This document shows positions 26,499-35,632 of a DNA stretch of 44,061 bases, piece by piece. The stretch is from contig CAAGPV010000086.1 in NCBI GenBank assembly GCA_900771975.1, forward strand, positions 1 through 44,061. The letters are read 5' to 3'. Both the position numbers and the translations under genes were made by a program. The notes beneath the pieces were generated by a model. That model was not told the origin of the DNA and did not search any database. It saw only the letters and a list, made by a program, of their open reading frames with translations. Positions within the stretch are counted from its first letter, which is position 1. Each line of letters starts with the position of its first letter. The stretch comes from an uncultured Prevotella sp. Its GTDB lineage: Bacteria > Bacteroidota > Bacteroidia > Bacteroidales > Bacteroidaceae.

Positions 26499-28037
26499 AT
26501 GAAACATCAATTATTATCCTTTCTTTTCATATCACTCACTTGCTCTGCACAAGATGCTACCGTTACAATTCATTGCAATCAACAAGGGCCTAAAATAAAC
26601 AAGGAAATCTATGGTCAGTTTGCCGAGCACCTTGGAAGTTGCATTTATGGGGGATTATGGGTTGGTCCCAACTCTTCCATTCCAAATACAGACGGCTATC
26701 GAACAGATGTTTTCAATGCCCTAAAAGAGCTACAAATACCTGTCTTGCGCTGGCCTGGCGGTTGCTTTGCCGATGACTACCACTGGATGGATGGTATTGG
26801 GCCGAGAGATCAACGTCCTTCTTTACGCAACAACAACTGGGGAGGTACCATCGAAGATAACTCTTTCGGTACTCATGAGTTTCTAAACCTGTGTGAAAAA
26901 CTTGGTTGCGAACCTTACATCAGCGGAAATGTAGGCAGTGGCACTGTAAAAGAAATGGCTCAATGGGTGGAATATATGACCAGTGATGGAGATACTCCTA
27001 TGGCACGCCTTCGCCGGAAAAACGGCAGAGACAAAGCTTGGCATGTTAAATATTTTGGCATTGGCAACGAAGCATGGGGTTGCGGAGGCAATATGACCCC
27101 AGAATACTATAGCAACGAATTTCGACGTTTCAACACTTACCTTCGAGATTATAACAACAATAAGCTTTTTCGTATAGCCAGTGGTGCCAGCGACTACGAC
27201 TACAATTGGACAAATGTTTTGATGAAGAACATCGGGAACAGAATGAATGCTCTCTCCGTCCACTATTATACAGTGAAAGACTGGAACCATAAGGGAAAAT
27301 CTTCTCCTTTTACACCAGAAGAATACTATTTGACTTTGCAAAAATGCTTAGACATCGATAGCGTCATCACCAAACATTCTGCCATAATGAACCAAACCGA
27401 CCCCGAAAAAACAATAGGCCTTATGGTAGATGAATGGGGAACTTGGTGGGATGAAGAACCTGGTACCATTCCCGGACACCTTTACCAACAAAATACCCTT
27501 CGCGATGCTATGGTGGCTGCTTTGTCTCTAAATGTCTTTCACAAACATGCTGACCGCGTAAAGATGGCCAACATCGCACAGGTAGTAAACGTGCTACAAA
27601 GCATGATACTTACAGACACGAAAGGCAATGGACACATGGTGCTAACGCCTACTTACTATGTCTTTAAAATGTACAAACCATTTCAAAATGCGACCAGCCT
27701 TCCCTCTGATGTTCAATGCTCCTCTCACTCATTTGAAAAGGGCTTGCCTATTGCCAACTTACAATCATCTTCTGCAAAAACTACTGATGGGACCATAATC
27801 GTTTCCTTGGCTAATATTGACTTACAAAAAGGACAAGAGGTTGCACTTGCTCTTGATGGATATAATGCAAATTCCGTCTGTGGAGAAATCCTCACCGCCA
27901 AAAATATTACAGACTATAATGACTTTAACCATACGGAAACCATTAAGTCAGAAAACTTTACAGGAGCAAAGATAAAGAAAAACCAAATAATGGTAAAAAT
28001 ACCTGCAAAATCTATCGTTGTTTTAAAGATAAAATAG
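26499..28037 (+). CDS. Secreted GH51 alpha-L-arabinofuranosidase
   Basis: A 512-residue glycosidase that removes arabinofuranose side chains from arabinan or arabinoxylan. A signal peptide (about 1-18, TCSAQ) precedes a TIM-barrel catalytic domain and a C-terminal beta domain (about 400-512). The acid/base is Glu191 in GIGNEAWG and the nucleophile is Glu312 in LMVDEWGTWW. RWPGGCFADDYHW is the usual GH51 N-terminal block. It is exported to the periplasm or beyond. It ends in TAG. Confidence 0.93.
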   Translation: MKHQLLSFLFISLTCSAQDATVTIHCNQQGPKINKEIYGQFAEHLGSCIYGGLWVGPNSSIPNTDGYRTDVFNALKELQIPVLRWPGGCFADDYHWMDGIGPRDQRPSLRNNNWGGTIEDNSFGTHEFLNLCEKLGCEPYISGNVGSGTVKEMAQWVEYMTSDGDTPMARLRRKNGRDKAWHVKYFGIGNEAWGCGGNMTPEYYSNEFRRFNTYLRDYNNNKLFRIASGASDYDYNWTNVLMKNIGNRMNALSVHYYTVKDWNHKGKSSPFTPEEYYLTLQKCLDIDSVITKHSAIMNQTDPEKTIGLMVDEWGTWWDEEPGTIPGHLYQQNTLRDAMVAALSLNVFHKHADRVKMANIAQVVNVLQSMILTDTKGNGHMVLTPTYYVFKMYKPFQNATSLPSDVQCSSHSFEKGLPIANLQSSSAKTTDGTIIVSLANIDLQKGQEVALALDGYNANSVCGEILTAKNITDYNDFNHTETIKSENFTGAKIKKNQIMVKIPAKSIVVLKIK

Positions 28038-28045
28038 TATCTTTG
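28018..28045 (+). promoter_or_regulatory. tkt promoter at the end of the GH51 gene
   Basis: TTG (28018-28020), 17 bp, TATCTTTG (28038-28045). The -33 lies in the last codons of the GH51 gene and the -7 starts right after its stop. It gives tkt-rpiB a promoter of their own. Confidence 0.55.
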
Positions 28046-28095
28046 TCAATAAATAATTAAAACGCAAAAATCTGGAATAACACATCAAAACAACT

Positions 28096-30114
28096 ATGAA
28101 CGATATTAAAACGATGAACCTTGCAGCAAACAACATTCGCATTCTTGCTGCTTCAATGGTAGAAAAAGCAAAATCCGGTCATCCTGGTGGAGCTATGGGT
28201 GGTGCTGATTTTATCAACGTTCTGTTCTCCGAATATCTCACTTATGACCCCGATGAGCCTACATGGACAGGCCGTGACCGCTTCTTTCTTGACCCAGGCC
28301 ATATGTCCCCAATGCTTTACAGTGCTTTGTGCTTACAAGGGAAGTTTACCATTGACGAAATCAAGCAATTCCGTCAATGGGGGTCACCTACCCCAGGGCA
28401 TCCTGAATTGGACGTAACTCGTGGCATCGAAAATTCAAGTGGTCCTCTTGGGCAAGGTCATGCTATCGCTGCTGGTGCTGCTGTTGCCGAAAAATTCTTA
28501 GAGGCACGCCTTGGATCTACAATGATGCAGCACAAAATATACGCATATATCTCTGATGGAGGTATAGAAGAAGAAATTTCTCAAGGTGTTGGACGCATTG
28601 CAGGGAATCTTGGTTTGAACAATTTGATAATGTTCTACGATTCCAACGATATTCAACTTTCTACAGAATGTGGGGTCGTTATGACAGAAAACACCGAAGC
28701 AAAATACAAAGCTTGGGGATGGAATGTTCTCAAGATTAACGGAAATGATGTTCAACAAATTCGTCAAGCTCTCGATGCTGCTCTTCAAGAAAAGGAACGT
28801 CCAACCCTAATCATCGGTAAAACCGTTATGGCAAAGGGGGCTGTACAAGCCGATGGCAGCAGTTACGAGCGAAACATAAAAACCCATGGAGCGCCTCTCG
28901 GTGGAGAGGCTTTTGTCAATACCATTAATAATCTTGGCGGAAATCCAAAAGAGCCTTTCCTAATATTTCCAGAGGTTGCAGAAATCTATGCAAAACGCAA
29001 AGCTGAATTAAGGAAGATTGTTGCTCAGCGGAAAGCAGAAGAAGCGGAATGGAAAGCAGCCCATCCTGATAAAGCTAAACTTATGGATGAATGGTTCTCA
29101 GGAAAAGCTCCAAAAATAGATTGGAGCAATATTGAGCAAAAAGAAGGTTCTGCCACCCGTGCAGCTTCTGCAGTTTGCTTGGGAACATTGGCAGAACAAG
29201 TTCCAAATATGATTTGTGCATCGGCCGATCTATCCAATTCTGACAAAACCGATGGCTTTCTAAAAAAGACCCATTCGCTTGTTCGTGGCGACTTTAGCGG
29301 TGCTTTCTTCCAAGCAGGCGTAAGCGAGTTGACAATGGCAGACATGTGCATCGGTATGATGCTTCATGGGGGTGTTATAGCAGCCATGGGAACATTCTTT
29401 GTTTTCTCAGACTACATGAAACCTGCAGTACGCCTTGCAGCACTTATGCAAGTACCTGTCAAGTTTATATGGACACATGATGCATTCCGCGTTGGTGAAG
29501 ATGGACCTACTCACGAGCCTGTTGAACAGGAAGCTCAAATTCGTCTGATGGAAAAACTACAAAACCATAAAGGACAAGACAGCGTTCGCGTTTTCCGCCC
29601 TGCTGATGCTGATGAAACAACGGTTTGCTGGAAGCTTGCAATGGAAAACACCGATACCCCGACAGCACTTATCTTCTCCCGACAAGGCATCGCCAAACTT
29701 CCTGCTGGAAACGATTATGAGTTAGCAGCCAAAGGGGCTTACATCGTTGCTGGAAGTGATAACGATCCTGATGTGATTCTTGTAGCAAGCGGTTCTGAAG
29801 TATCTACTTTAGAAGCAGGAACAGAACTTTTGAGAAAAGACGGCATTAAAGTACGAGTGGTTAGCGCTCCTTCCGAGGGACTGTTCCGTCGTCAAACAAA
29901 AGAGTATCAAGAGAGCGTTCTTCCGAAGGGTGCGAAAATTTTTGGTATGACTGCTGGTCTCCCAGTCACTCTTGAAGGTCTTGTTGGTGCTAACGGCACT
30001 GTCTTCGGACTAAAGAGTTTCGGCTTCTCTGCACCCTACAAAGTACTTGATGAAAAACTCGGTTTTACTGCCGAGAATGTCTATAAGCAAGTTAAAGATT
30101 TTTTGGCAGAATAA
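28096..30114 (+). CDS. tkt: Transketolase
   Basis: A 672-residue thiamine-diphosphate enzyme moving two-carbon units in the non-oxidative pentose phosphate pathway. It has KSGHPGGAMGGAD, DPGHMSPMLYS, SSGPLGQG, the cofactor motif here as SDGGIEEE...NDIQLS (Ser instead of the usual first Gly of GDG), and the pyrimidine-domain EDGPTHEPVEQ. Complete, single chain. With rpiB it forms the pentose entry part of the arabinose cluster. Confidence 0.96.
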   Translation: MNDIKTMNLAANNIRILAASMVEKAKSGHPGGAMGGADFINVLFSEYLTYDPDEPTWTGRDRFFLDPGHMSPMLYSALCLQGKFTIDEIKQFRQWGSPTPGHPELDVTRGIENSSGPLGQGHAIAAGAAVAEKFLEARLGSTMMQHKIYAYISDGGIEEEISQGVGRIAGNLGLNNLIMFYDSNDIQLSTECGVVMTENTEAKYKAWGWNVLKINGNDVQQIRQALDAALQEKERPTLIIGKTVMAKGAVQADGSSYERNIKTHGAPLGGEAFVNTINNLGGNPKEPFLIFPEVAEIYAKRKAELRKIVAQRKAEEAEWKAAHPDKAKLMDEWFSGKAPKIDWSNIEQKEGSATRAASAVCLGTLAEQVPNMICASADLSNSDKTDGFLKKTHSLVRGDFSGAFFQAGVSELTMADMCIGMMLHGGVIAAMGTFFVFSDYMKPAVRLAALMQVPVKFIWTHDAFRVGEDGPTHEPVEQEAQIRLMEKLQNHKGQDSVRVFRPADADETTVCWKLAMENTDTPTALIFSRQGIAKLPAGNDYELAAKGAYIVAGSDNDPDVILVASGSEVSTLEAGTELLRKDGIKVRVVSAPSEGLFRRQTKEYQESVLPKGAKIFGMTAGLPVTLEGLVGANGTVFGLKSFGFSAPYKVLDEKLGFTAENVYKQVKDFLAE

Positions 30115-30132
30115 GAAAACAATACTAACCTA

Positions 30133-30165
30133 TCTTCTTCCCCTTACCTCGTAAGAGGAAGAAGA
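30133..30165 (+). promoter_or_regulatory. Strong hairpin between tkt and rpiB
   Basis: TCTTCTTCC and CTTAC pair with GTAAG and GGAAGAAGA around a 3-nt loop, with one internal mismatch: a 15-position stem. No T-tract follows, so it is more likely a message-processing or stability element, or a leaky terminator, than a full terminator. Confidence 0.55.
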
Positions 30166-30183
30166 CCTTAAAAACTTACGACT

Positions 30184-30633
30184 ATGGATATAAAAACTGT
30201 CGGAATTGCTTGCGATCACGCAGGCTTTCCATTGAAAAAGTTTGTTATTGAGTATTTAGAAGCTCACAAATATCCTTACAAAGATTTTGGATGTGACAGT
30301 GACTTGAGTTGTGATTATCCCGATTATGCCCATCCTTTAGCTAAAGCAGTTGAAAGCGGAGAAGTTTATCCCGGCATTGCTATTTGTGGTAGCGGCGAAG
30401 GAATGACCATAACTCTCAACAAACATCAGGGCATACGTGCAGGGCTTGCTTGGAACAAAGATATTGCAGAACTTATTCGTCAACACAATGACGCTAACAT
30501 TCTTGTTTTACCAGGTCGTTTTGTAGACAACAAAACAGCTGAAACCATCTTGGACAAGTTCTTCAAATCCACCTTTGAAGGCGGAAGACACGCACGTCGT
30601 ATTTCAAAAATCGCCATAACAGATAACGAATAA
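30184..30633 (+). CDS. rpiB: Ribose-5-phosphate isomerase B
   Basis: A 149-residue RpiB/LacAB-family isomerase (ribose 5-phosphate to ribulose 5-phosphate). It shows GIACDHAGFPLKK at the N-terminus, DYPDYAHPLA, the active-site CGSGEGMTITLNKHQGIRAG, and NDANILVLPGRF. It carries the Cys and His expected of RpiB. It is 69 nt after tkt, with a hairpin between them, and is closed by the terminator at 30658-30703. Confidence 0.95.
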   Translation: MDIKTVGIACDHAGFPLKKFVIEYLEAHKYPYKDFGCDSDLSCDYPDYAHPLAKAVESGEVYPGIAICGSGEGMTITLNKHQGIRAGLAWNKDIAELIRQHNDANILVLPGRFVDNKTAETILDKFFKSTFEGGRHARRISKIAITDNE

Positions 30634-30657
30634 GTCTATTTAAGAGACTCTAACAAC

Positions 30658-30703
30658 AATAAAAATCCCCAAAGTATCTTCTATGGCTTTGGGGATTTTT
30701 ATT
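30658..30703. terminator. Bidirectional terminator between rpiB and pyk
   Basis: A perfect 17-bp inverted repeat (30658-30674 and 30687-30703, core ATCCCCAAAG/CTTTGGGGAT) with a 12-nt loop and A/T tracts on both sides. It serves the convergent rpiB and pyk messages. Confidence 0.9.
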
Positions 30704-30735
30704 ACTTATTAATATACAAAATAGATATTCTTTCT

Positions 30736-32196
30736 TTATTTTTCACCTCCCAGTTCGGTCCGATCCGGTAAATGGAACTGATAATTCTTGTCAAAGACTT
30801 CTTTCACGCGATTGATTTCCAAGAAAGTTGTTTCCCCTCCTTCTCCGAAGGACCCAGACAAATAAGCCAACTTGTCATCCAGGCCAATATATCCTTTTTG
30901 GCGTAACATACGTACAGCAGCTAAAAACATATATTGGCTCGACACATGCTCCTTTTGATATATTGGGATTATACCATAACTTAGGTTTAGCCAACGTTGC
31001 AATTTTTCCTCATAACAGATTGCCAAAACCGGGTTGGGACCTCTAAATGCAGCTAAGTTGCGGGCTGTTTGTCCTGTAGAGCTATCAGTGATAATACCTT
31101 TCACTCCTAAGTATTCCGTAGACTCTATCGCACTCTTAGCCAAAAACTCCCGCTGATCTGTACCTTCCGTCAACGGAATGTTCACATGTCCCATTCGGTG
31201 AACGTCTTTTTCTGCTTGCTCTGCCACTTGCGCCATAGTCTGGACCGCCTCAAGAGGATACTTTCCACTGGCCGTTTCGCCACTCAGCATCAATGCATCT
31301 GTATAAGAATAAATGGCATTGGCAATATCAGTAACTTCGGCTCTGGTCGGACGCGGGTTGTTTATCATCGTATGCAACATTTGTGTAGCAACTATAACAG
31401 GCTTGCGCTTGGCTATACATTTTCTTATTATTTCCCGCTGAATACCAGGAATACGTTCAAATGGTACCTCTATGGCCAAATCACCACGAGCAACCATAAT
31501 ACCATAAGATGCATCTATAATCTCGTCTATATTGTCTACGCCCTCCTGATTTTCAATCTTTGATATGATTTTTATATCCGAATGGTATTCGTCCAAAATG
31601 TCTTGCACTGCCTTAACATCCGCCGCAGAACGCACAAAAGAATGGGCTATGAAATCTATGTTCTCGGAAATTGCCAATTTGATATTGCGCTTGTCCTTTT
31701 CTGTTAACGCAGGAAGATCGATGTGCTCGCCAGGAACGTTAACACTTTTATGAGCACCTAAATCCCCATCGTTTTGCGCTTGAGCCACCAACATGGGACC
31801 CGTATTTTCTATAACCTTGAAGTCTAATGTTCCATCATCAATGAGTATGTCATCTCCCACTTTAACATCCTTTGTTATATCGGGATATGTAACATTCAAT
31901 ATGTCACGACTCGTATCCATTTCAGGACGTCCAAAAATCTTTACCACATCACCTGCCTTATAATGAATGGGGGTATCCAAGCCTGTAGTACGAACTTCAG
32001 GTCCCTTAGTGTCTATCAAAATTCCAATATGGGGAGACACTTCACGTGTATTTCTGATAATCTCTTTAATGCCTTCAGTAGTTGCATGAGCTGTATTCAT
32101 GCGGACAACATTCATTCCGGCAAAAAACAATTTACGAATAAAATCGACGCTACAACGCCGGTCACTAATGCTGCAAACAATCTTAGTCTGTTTCAT
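30736..32196 (-). CDS. pyk: Pyruvate kinase
   Basis: A 486-residue glycolytic enzyme making ATP and pyruvate from phosphoenolpyruvate. It has TKIVCSISDR, the DTKGPEVRT segment, SKIENQEG with the catalytic Lys, MVARGDLAIEVP, and the signature VATQMLHTMINNPRPTRAE with SGETASGKYP. The usual NFSHG reads NTAHA. I start at MKQTKIV (ATG 32194-32196), 7 nt after the zinc-ribbon gene; an in-frame extension upstream would overlap that gene. It appears to be the last gene of a three-gene message. Confidence 0.95.
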   Translation of the reverse strand: MKQTKIVCSISDRRCSVDFIRKLFFAGMNVVRMNTAHATTEGIKEIIRNTREVSPHIGILIDTKGPEVRTTGLDTPIHYKAGDVVKIFGRPEMDTSRDILNVTYPDITKDVKVGDDILIDDGTLDFKVIENTGPMLVAQAQNDGDLGAHKSVNVPGEHIDLPALTEKDKRNIKLAISENIDFIAHSFVRSAADVKAVQDILDEYHSDIKIISKIENQEGVDNIDEIIDASYGIMVARGDLAIEVPFERIPGIQREIIRKCIAKRKPVIVATQMLHTMINNPRPTRAEVTDIANAIYSYTDALMLSGETASGKYPLEAVQTMAQVAEQAEKDVHRMGHVNIPLTEGTDQREFLAKSAIESTEYLGVKGIITDSSTGQTARNLAAFRGPNPVLAICYEEKLQRWLNLSYGIIPIYQKEHVSSQYMFLAAVRMLRQKGYIGLDDKLAYLSGSFGEGGETTFLEINRVKEVFDKNYQFHLPDRTELGGEK

Positions 32197-32203
32197 TTTG
32201 TTG

Positions 32204-32485
32204 TTATGACATTGAAGTAAATACTGTATATAATAAAGCAAAGAGAAATAGCAAAGCAAAAGCCACAAGCAAAAAGCCCACTACAATCTTTTTTCTAAAA
32301 GAAGAAGATGCTTTAAGAGCAACTTCCCGAGAATGCTTTGTTGCAATATTTGCAGATAAAGTCATGGGTGTTGCCACCATAATCTTCTTCCCACAATAGG
32401 GACATATTACATCTGCCACGGGTCCGTTGGGAACATCCATGGCAAACATTCTATAGCATTGGCTACATGTTACCCGATACTGCAT
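32204..32485 (-). CDS. Small zinc-ribbon membrane protein
   Basis: A 93-residue protein. An N-terminal zinc ribbon, C7-x2-C10 and C28-x2-C31 (MQYRVTCSQC; ICPYCGKK), is followed by a linker and one membrane helix (about 66-88). The ribbon spacing is identical to that of the 238-residue neighbour upstream, so they are probably paralogues. Gaps of 7 nt on each side tie it to that gene and to pyk. Function unknown. Confidence 0.75.
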   Translation of the reverse strand: MQYRVTCSQCYRMFAMDVPNGPVADVICPYCGKKIMVATPMTLSANIATKHSREVALKASSSFRKKIVVGFLLVAFALLFLFALLYTVFTSMS

Positions 32486-32492
32486 TTTACTC

Positions 32493-33209
32493 TTACCTAT
32501 AGTCGTCTATCAAGACATGCCCTTCATGCAAAAGAGCTTTCACCTGTTTTGTGTACGTTGTGCCATTCACTATTAGACTGACATCGTACCAATCATCACC
32601 TTGCGGTTGTATTCTAAAATCGCCTATGGCGACCTTTTCTTCTTCTGATTCTTGCGGATAAGGATTCAACTCCCACCAGGCAAGTTCTCCTTCATTACTT
32701 CCCGTGTTCATTGCTGCCAATTTCAACTTTTGAAAACACGATTCTGTCAAGTCCTCCCTATAATTATCAAGATTTCCACCTCCAAACATCCCGTCCTCAT
32801 AAAACTGATGCAAAAACGCCTTTACATATTGTTGACGTTCTTCCCGCCTTGATTGGGCTTGTTCGGCTGCTTCTTGCTGTGCCCTAACATACATCAGGGA
32901 GTCCTGATGGGCTTTGGCTATGCGCATATCTTGCAATTGAGACAATTTCTCATTTTCTTGATGTTGTAGAAAAAGCCAGTAGCCTCCACCTCCCAAAACA
33001 AGCCCGACTATAATAACAATCAAAGCTGCCCTTATTGCCTTAGAGACTTCACTTGTCTTCCCGATTTTACAGTTTTTGGAGGAAACAAGTGGCAAACTAA
33101 CCTTTATGGGGCATCCACATTTAGGGCAATAAGAATTAACGACATTACTTTCTTGACCTTCAATGTGATAATAATGCCCACAATTATTGCATCTTACTTC
33201 ATATTGCAT
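32493..33209 (-). CDS. Zinc-ribbon membrane protein with C-terminal domain
   Basis: A 238-residue protein: zinc ribbon C7-x2-C10 and C28-x2-C31, one membrane helix (about 59-82), a charged Q/E/R-rich helix (about 84-125), then a C-terminal domain (about 128-238) containing FYEDGMFGGGNLDNY and ending HVLIDDYR, which may be NTF2-like. Probably ribbon inside and domain outside the cytoplasm. It opens the run that ends with pyk. I do not recognise a named family. Confidence 0.78.
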   Translation of the reverse strand: MQYEVRCNNCGHYYHIEGQESNVVNSYCPKCGCPIKVSLPLVSSKNCKIGKTSEVSKAIRAALIVIIVGLVLGGGGYWLFLQHQENEKLSQLQDMRIAKAHQDSLMYVRAQQEAAEQAQSRREERQQYVKAFLHQFYEDGMFGGGNLDNYREDLTESCFQKLKLAAMNTGSNEGELAWWELNPYPQESEEEKVAIGDFRIQPQGDDWYDVSLIVNGTTYTKQVKALLHEGHVLIDDYR

Positions 33210-33236
33210 AAACCCTTTTGCCTATTGATTTGAATG

Positions 33237-33264
33237 CAAAAGTACGTATTTTATTCGTAAGCAA
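33237..33264 (-). promoter_or_regulatory. Promoter of the zinc-ribbon/pyk operon
   Basis: Minus-strand TACTTTTG (33237-33244), 17 bp from TTG (33262-33264), and 27 nt from the ATG at 33209. It is the only clear promoter for pyk in this region. Confidence 0.55.
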
Positions 33265-33291
33265 CAATCTTTTTCCTACAAAAGATTTGAC

Positions 33292-34377
33292 TTATTCTTG
33301 AAAGTAGAGTTCGCCTTCCACCCAACGGGGGTACTTGTCAGACAATCCTTCTTCACTTGGCGGATTGCTCACTGACAATCCCAACAATCTTATGGGCATC
33401 TTCGTACAATCTATTTCACGTTGCAAAAGTTTTGCTACCGGAAGGATATCACTCTTTGTACACAATTGCTTTTCAAGGGTTTGCGAGCGGGTAATCTGCG
33501 TAAAATCTTGAAATTTCACTTTTAAAGTGAGCGTTCGTCCCGAGAAACCACTCTTTCTTATCCGCTCTACAAGTTCCAAAACAACATGGTAGAGTTCTAT
33601 TATCATTATTGTTGGTTGAGAAATATCTTGTTCGAATGTATGTTCACACCCTACCGACTTACGTTCATAATCTACAACTACCGAGCGATCGTCTATTCCG
33701 CGGGAAAAATTATAATAGACATTGCCAGCTTTCCCAAAAACCTTCACCAAGTAACTTCTATCAATAGCGCGCAATTGATTGCCTGTTGCAATACCCATTT
33801 TATGCATACGTTCCGCCGTTTTAGGTCCTATACCCCAAAAGGCTTCTATTGGAAGCTTGTCTATAAAAGCCAATGCCTTGTCAGGATGAACAACACACAA
33901 CCCATCTGGTTTTCGATAATCGCTGGCTATTTTTGCTAAAAACTTATTATAACTTACTCCTGCCGATGCTGTCAATCGAGTTCGTTCCCTTATCTTTGTA
34001 CGCAATTCTTTGGCGATATCAACGGCAAAGGGTATTTCTTTTTTATTATTGGTAACATCCAAAAATGCTTCATCTATGCTTATTGGTTCTATAAAATCTG
34101 TATACTCTTGAAATATTTCATGCACCTCACGACTTACTGCTTTATATTGCTCAAATCGTGGAGGAACTATAATCAACTGTGGACACAGGCGTTTGGCTCG
34201 AACTATTGACATGGCAGAGTGTATTCCATACTTTCTGGCCTCATAACTTGCCGTGCTCACCACTCCACGTGAACCATCATGGCCTACAACAACTGGTTTC
34301 CCACATAGATCAGGGTTATCTCTTTGTTCTACAGAAGCAAAGAAAGCATCCATATCGATATGTATTATTTTTCTCAT
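33292..34377 (-). CDS. dinB: DNA polymerase IV
   Basis: A 361-residue Y-family translesion polymerase. Metal-binding acidic residues are in HIDMDAFFASVEQ (Asp8, Asp10) and SIDEAFLDV (about 103-111). The steric-gate region, VVSTASYEARKYGI, the helix-hairpin-helix with WGIGPKTAERMHKMGI, and the little-finger domain (about 235-350) are all present. ATG 34375-34377 has a good AGGAGAAA upstream, which decides the start. I see no clear C-terminal beta-clamp motif, although the tail may hold a variant. Confidence 0.95.
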   Translation of the reverse strand: MRKIIHIDMDAFFASVEQRDNPDLCGKPVVVGHDGSRGVVSTASYEARKYGIHSAMSIVRAKRLCPQLIIVPPRFEQYKAVSREVHEIFQEYTDFIEPISIDEAFLDVTNNKKEIPFAVDIAKELRTKIRERTRLTASAGVSYNKFLAKIASDYRKPDGLCVVHPDKALAFIDKLPIEAFWGIGPKTAERMHKMGIATGNQLRAIDRSYLVKVFGKAGNVYYNFSRGIDDRSVVVDYERKSVGCEHTFEQDISQPTIMIIELYHVVLELVERIRKSGFSGRTLTLKVKFQDFTQITRSQTLEKQLCTKSDILPVAKLLQREIDCTKMPIRLLGLSVSNPPSEEGLSDKYPRWVEGELYFQE

Positions 34378-34691
34378 CAAATTTCTCCTATAAAACAAAA
34401 ATTTGTTGACATGATGACTTTACTGTTCTTTTTTCTTGTCTGTGGAAATGGTTTGGCAATTGTTCTTTTTTTGATATTCTACACAGAATCGCTTGTTACG
34501 TGACTCTTATTGTTTTGCAAAAATACAAAAAAAACAAAGTGTGCGTGTTCCTTTTTTCATCTTTATTTATGAGAAAACTGTTAGCTCCTTTCAGCAAACA
34601 GAGTTCGTTTTTCCAAAATTTAACACTAAACAAAGCATTCAATTGCCTTAAAAAAAGTAACTTTGCTTGAGTTATAAATCAATGACAACAA
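34378..34691. other. Divergent intergenic region, dinB / SGNH hydrolase
   Basis: No gene is evident. Candidate -7 boxes are TATTTTTG on the minus strand (34518-34525) for dinB and TAACTTTG on the plus strand (34658-34665) for the SGNH gene, 26 nt before its ATG. The rest is A/T-rich with no clear dyad or SOS box. Confidence 0.5.
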
Positions 34692-35504
34692 ATGACACAG
34701 AAAATTATCTGTTTGCTATTAGCAACCATCCTTTCAATACCAACTTTTCCACAAGCCCTATTCTCCCATCCATGGAAGGGGCGCAAAGTGGCATTTCTTG
34801 GCGATTCCATAACAGATCCCCGAAATAATGGCTCTAAAAAAAAGTATTGGAACTACCTGCAAGAATGGCTAAATATAACCCCTTTGGTATATGGACGCAG
34901 CGGATGGCAATGGAATGGCATGACGACACAGGCCGATTCGTTGTTTTCACAACACGGAAACGACTTTGATGCCATTATTATCTTTTGTGGAACAAACGAT
35001 TTCAACGATGCTGTGCCTATCGGTTCTTGGTTTGAAGAGCACCCTGATACAGTTCTTTCTGCCAAGCACAAACCAAAAGCAATGGTGGCTCGCATAAAGA
35101 GAACCCCAATTTATACAGACTCTACATTCTGCGGACGCATCAATAAAGCCCTTAGCCATATAAAGAAAATGTGGCCATCCAAACAAATAGTCTTACTCAC
35201 TCCTTTGCACAGAGCATTCTTTTACGGGAGCGAAACAAACATACAACCTACCGAAGAATATCAAAACGAATGTGGAGAATATGTAGACCGTTATGTAGAA
35301 TGTGTAAAAGAAGCTGGAAACATTTGGTCTGTTCCCGTTCTTGATGTAAATGCGACAAGTGGGTTATATCCCGTTTTTGACGAAAATGCTACTTATTTTC
35401 ACAATAAAGAAACCGACAGACTTCATCCTAATGATTTAGGACATCAGCGATTGGCACGCACTCTCTATTATCAATTGTCAACACTTCCTTGCATATGGGA
35501 ATAA
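34692..35504 (+). CDS. Secreted SGNH/GDSL hydrolase
   Basis: A 270-residue exported esterase-like protein. A signal peptide (about 1-21, ending FPQA) precedes the SGNH fold: block I FLGDSITD (Ser39), block II YGRSGWQW (Gly), block III FCGTNDFND (Asn102), block V DRLHPNDLGH (Asp242, His245). Such proteins deacetylate polysaccharides or cleave esters; the substrate is unknown. Its position near sugar genes is not close enough to assign one. Confidence 0.9.
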   Translation: MTQKIICLLLATILSIPTFPQALFSHPWKGRKVAFLGDSITDPRNNGSKKKYWNYLQEWLNITPLVYGRSGWQWNGMTTQADSLFSQHGNDFDAIIIFCGTNDFNDAVPIGSWFEEHPDTVLSAKHKPKAMVARIKRTPIYTDSTFCGRINKALSHIKKMWPSKQIVLLTPLHRAFFYGSETNIQPTEEYQNECGEYVDRYVECVKEAGNIWSVPVLDVNATSGLYPVFDENATYFHNKETDRLHPNDLGHQRLARTLYYQLSTLPCIWE

Positions 35505-35579
35505 TTTGAATTTGGTCAATTTTTCCACAAACATCTACCATTTTAGTTTATTTGAGGTTTCAACAGTTGGTTTTAAGAC

Positions 35580-35607
35580 TTGTTTAAGTAAAAAACCATT
35601 ATCTTTG
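35580..35607 (+). promoter_or_regulatory. Promoter of the efflux operon
   Basis: TTG (35580-35582), 17 bp, TATCTTTG (35600-35607), 25 nt before the TolC-family ATG. Confidence 0.6.
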
Positions 35608-35632
35608 CAAAAGTTTTTCAATCGCAAAGCTA

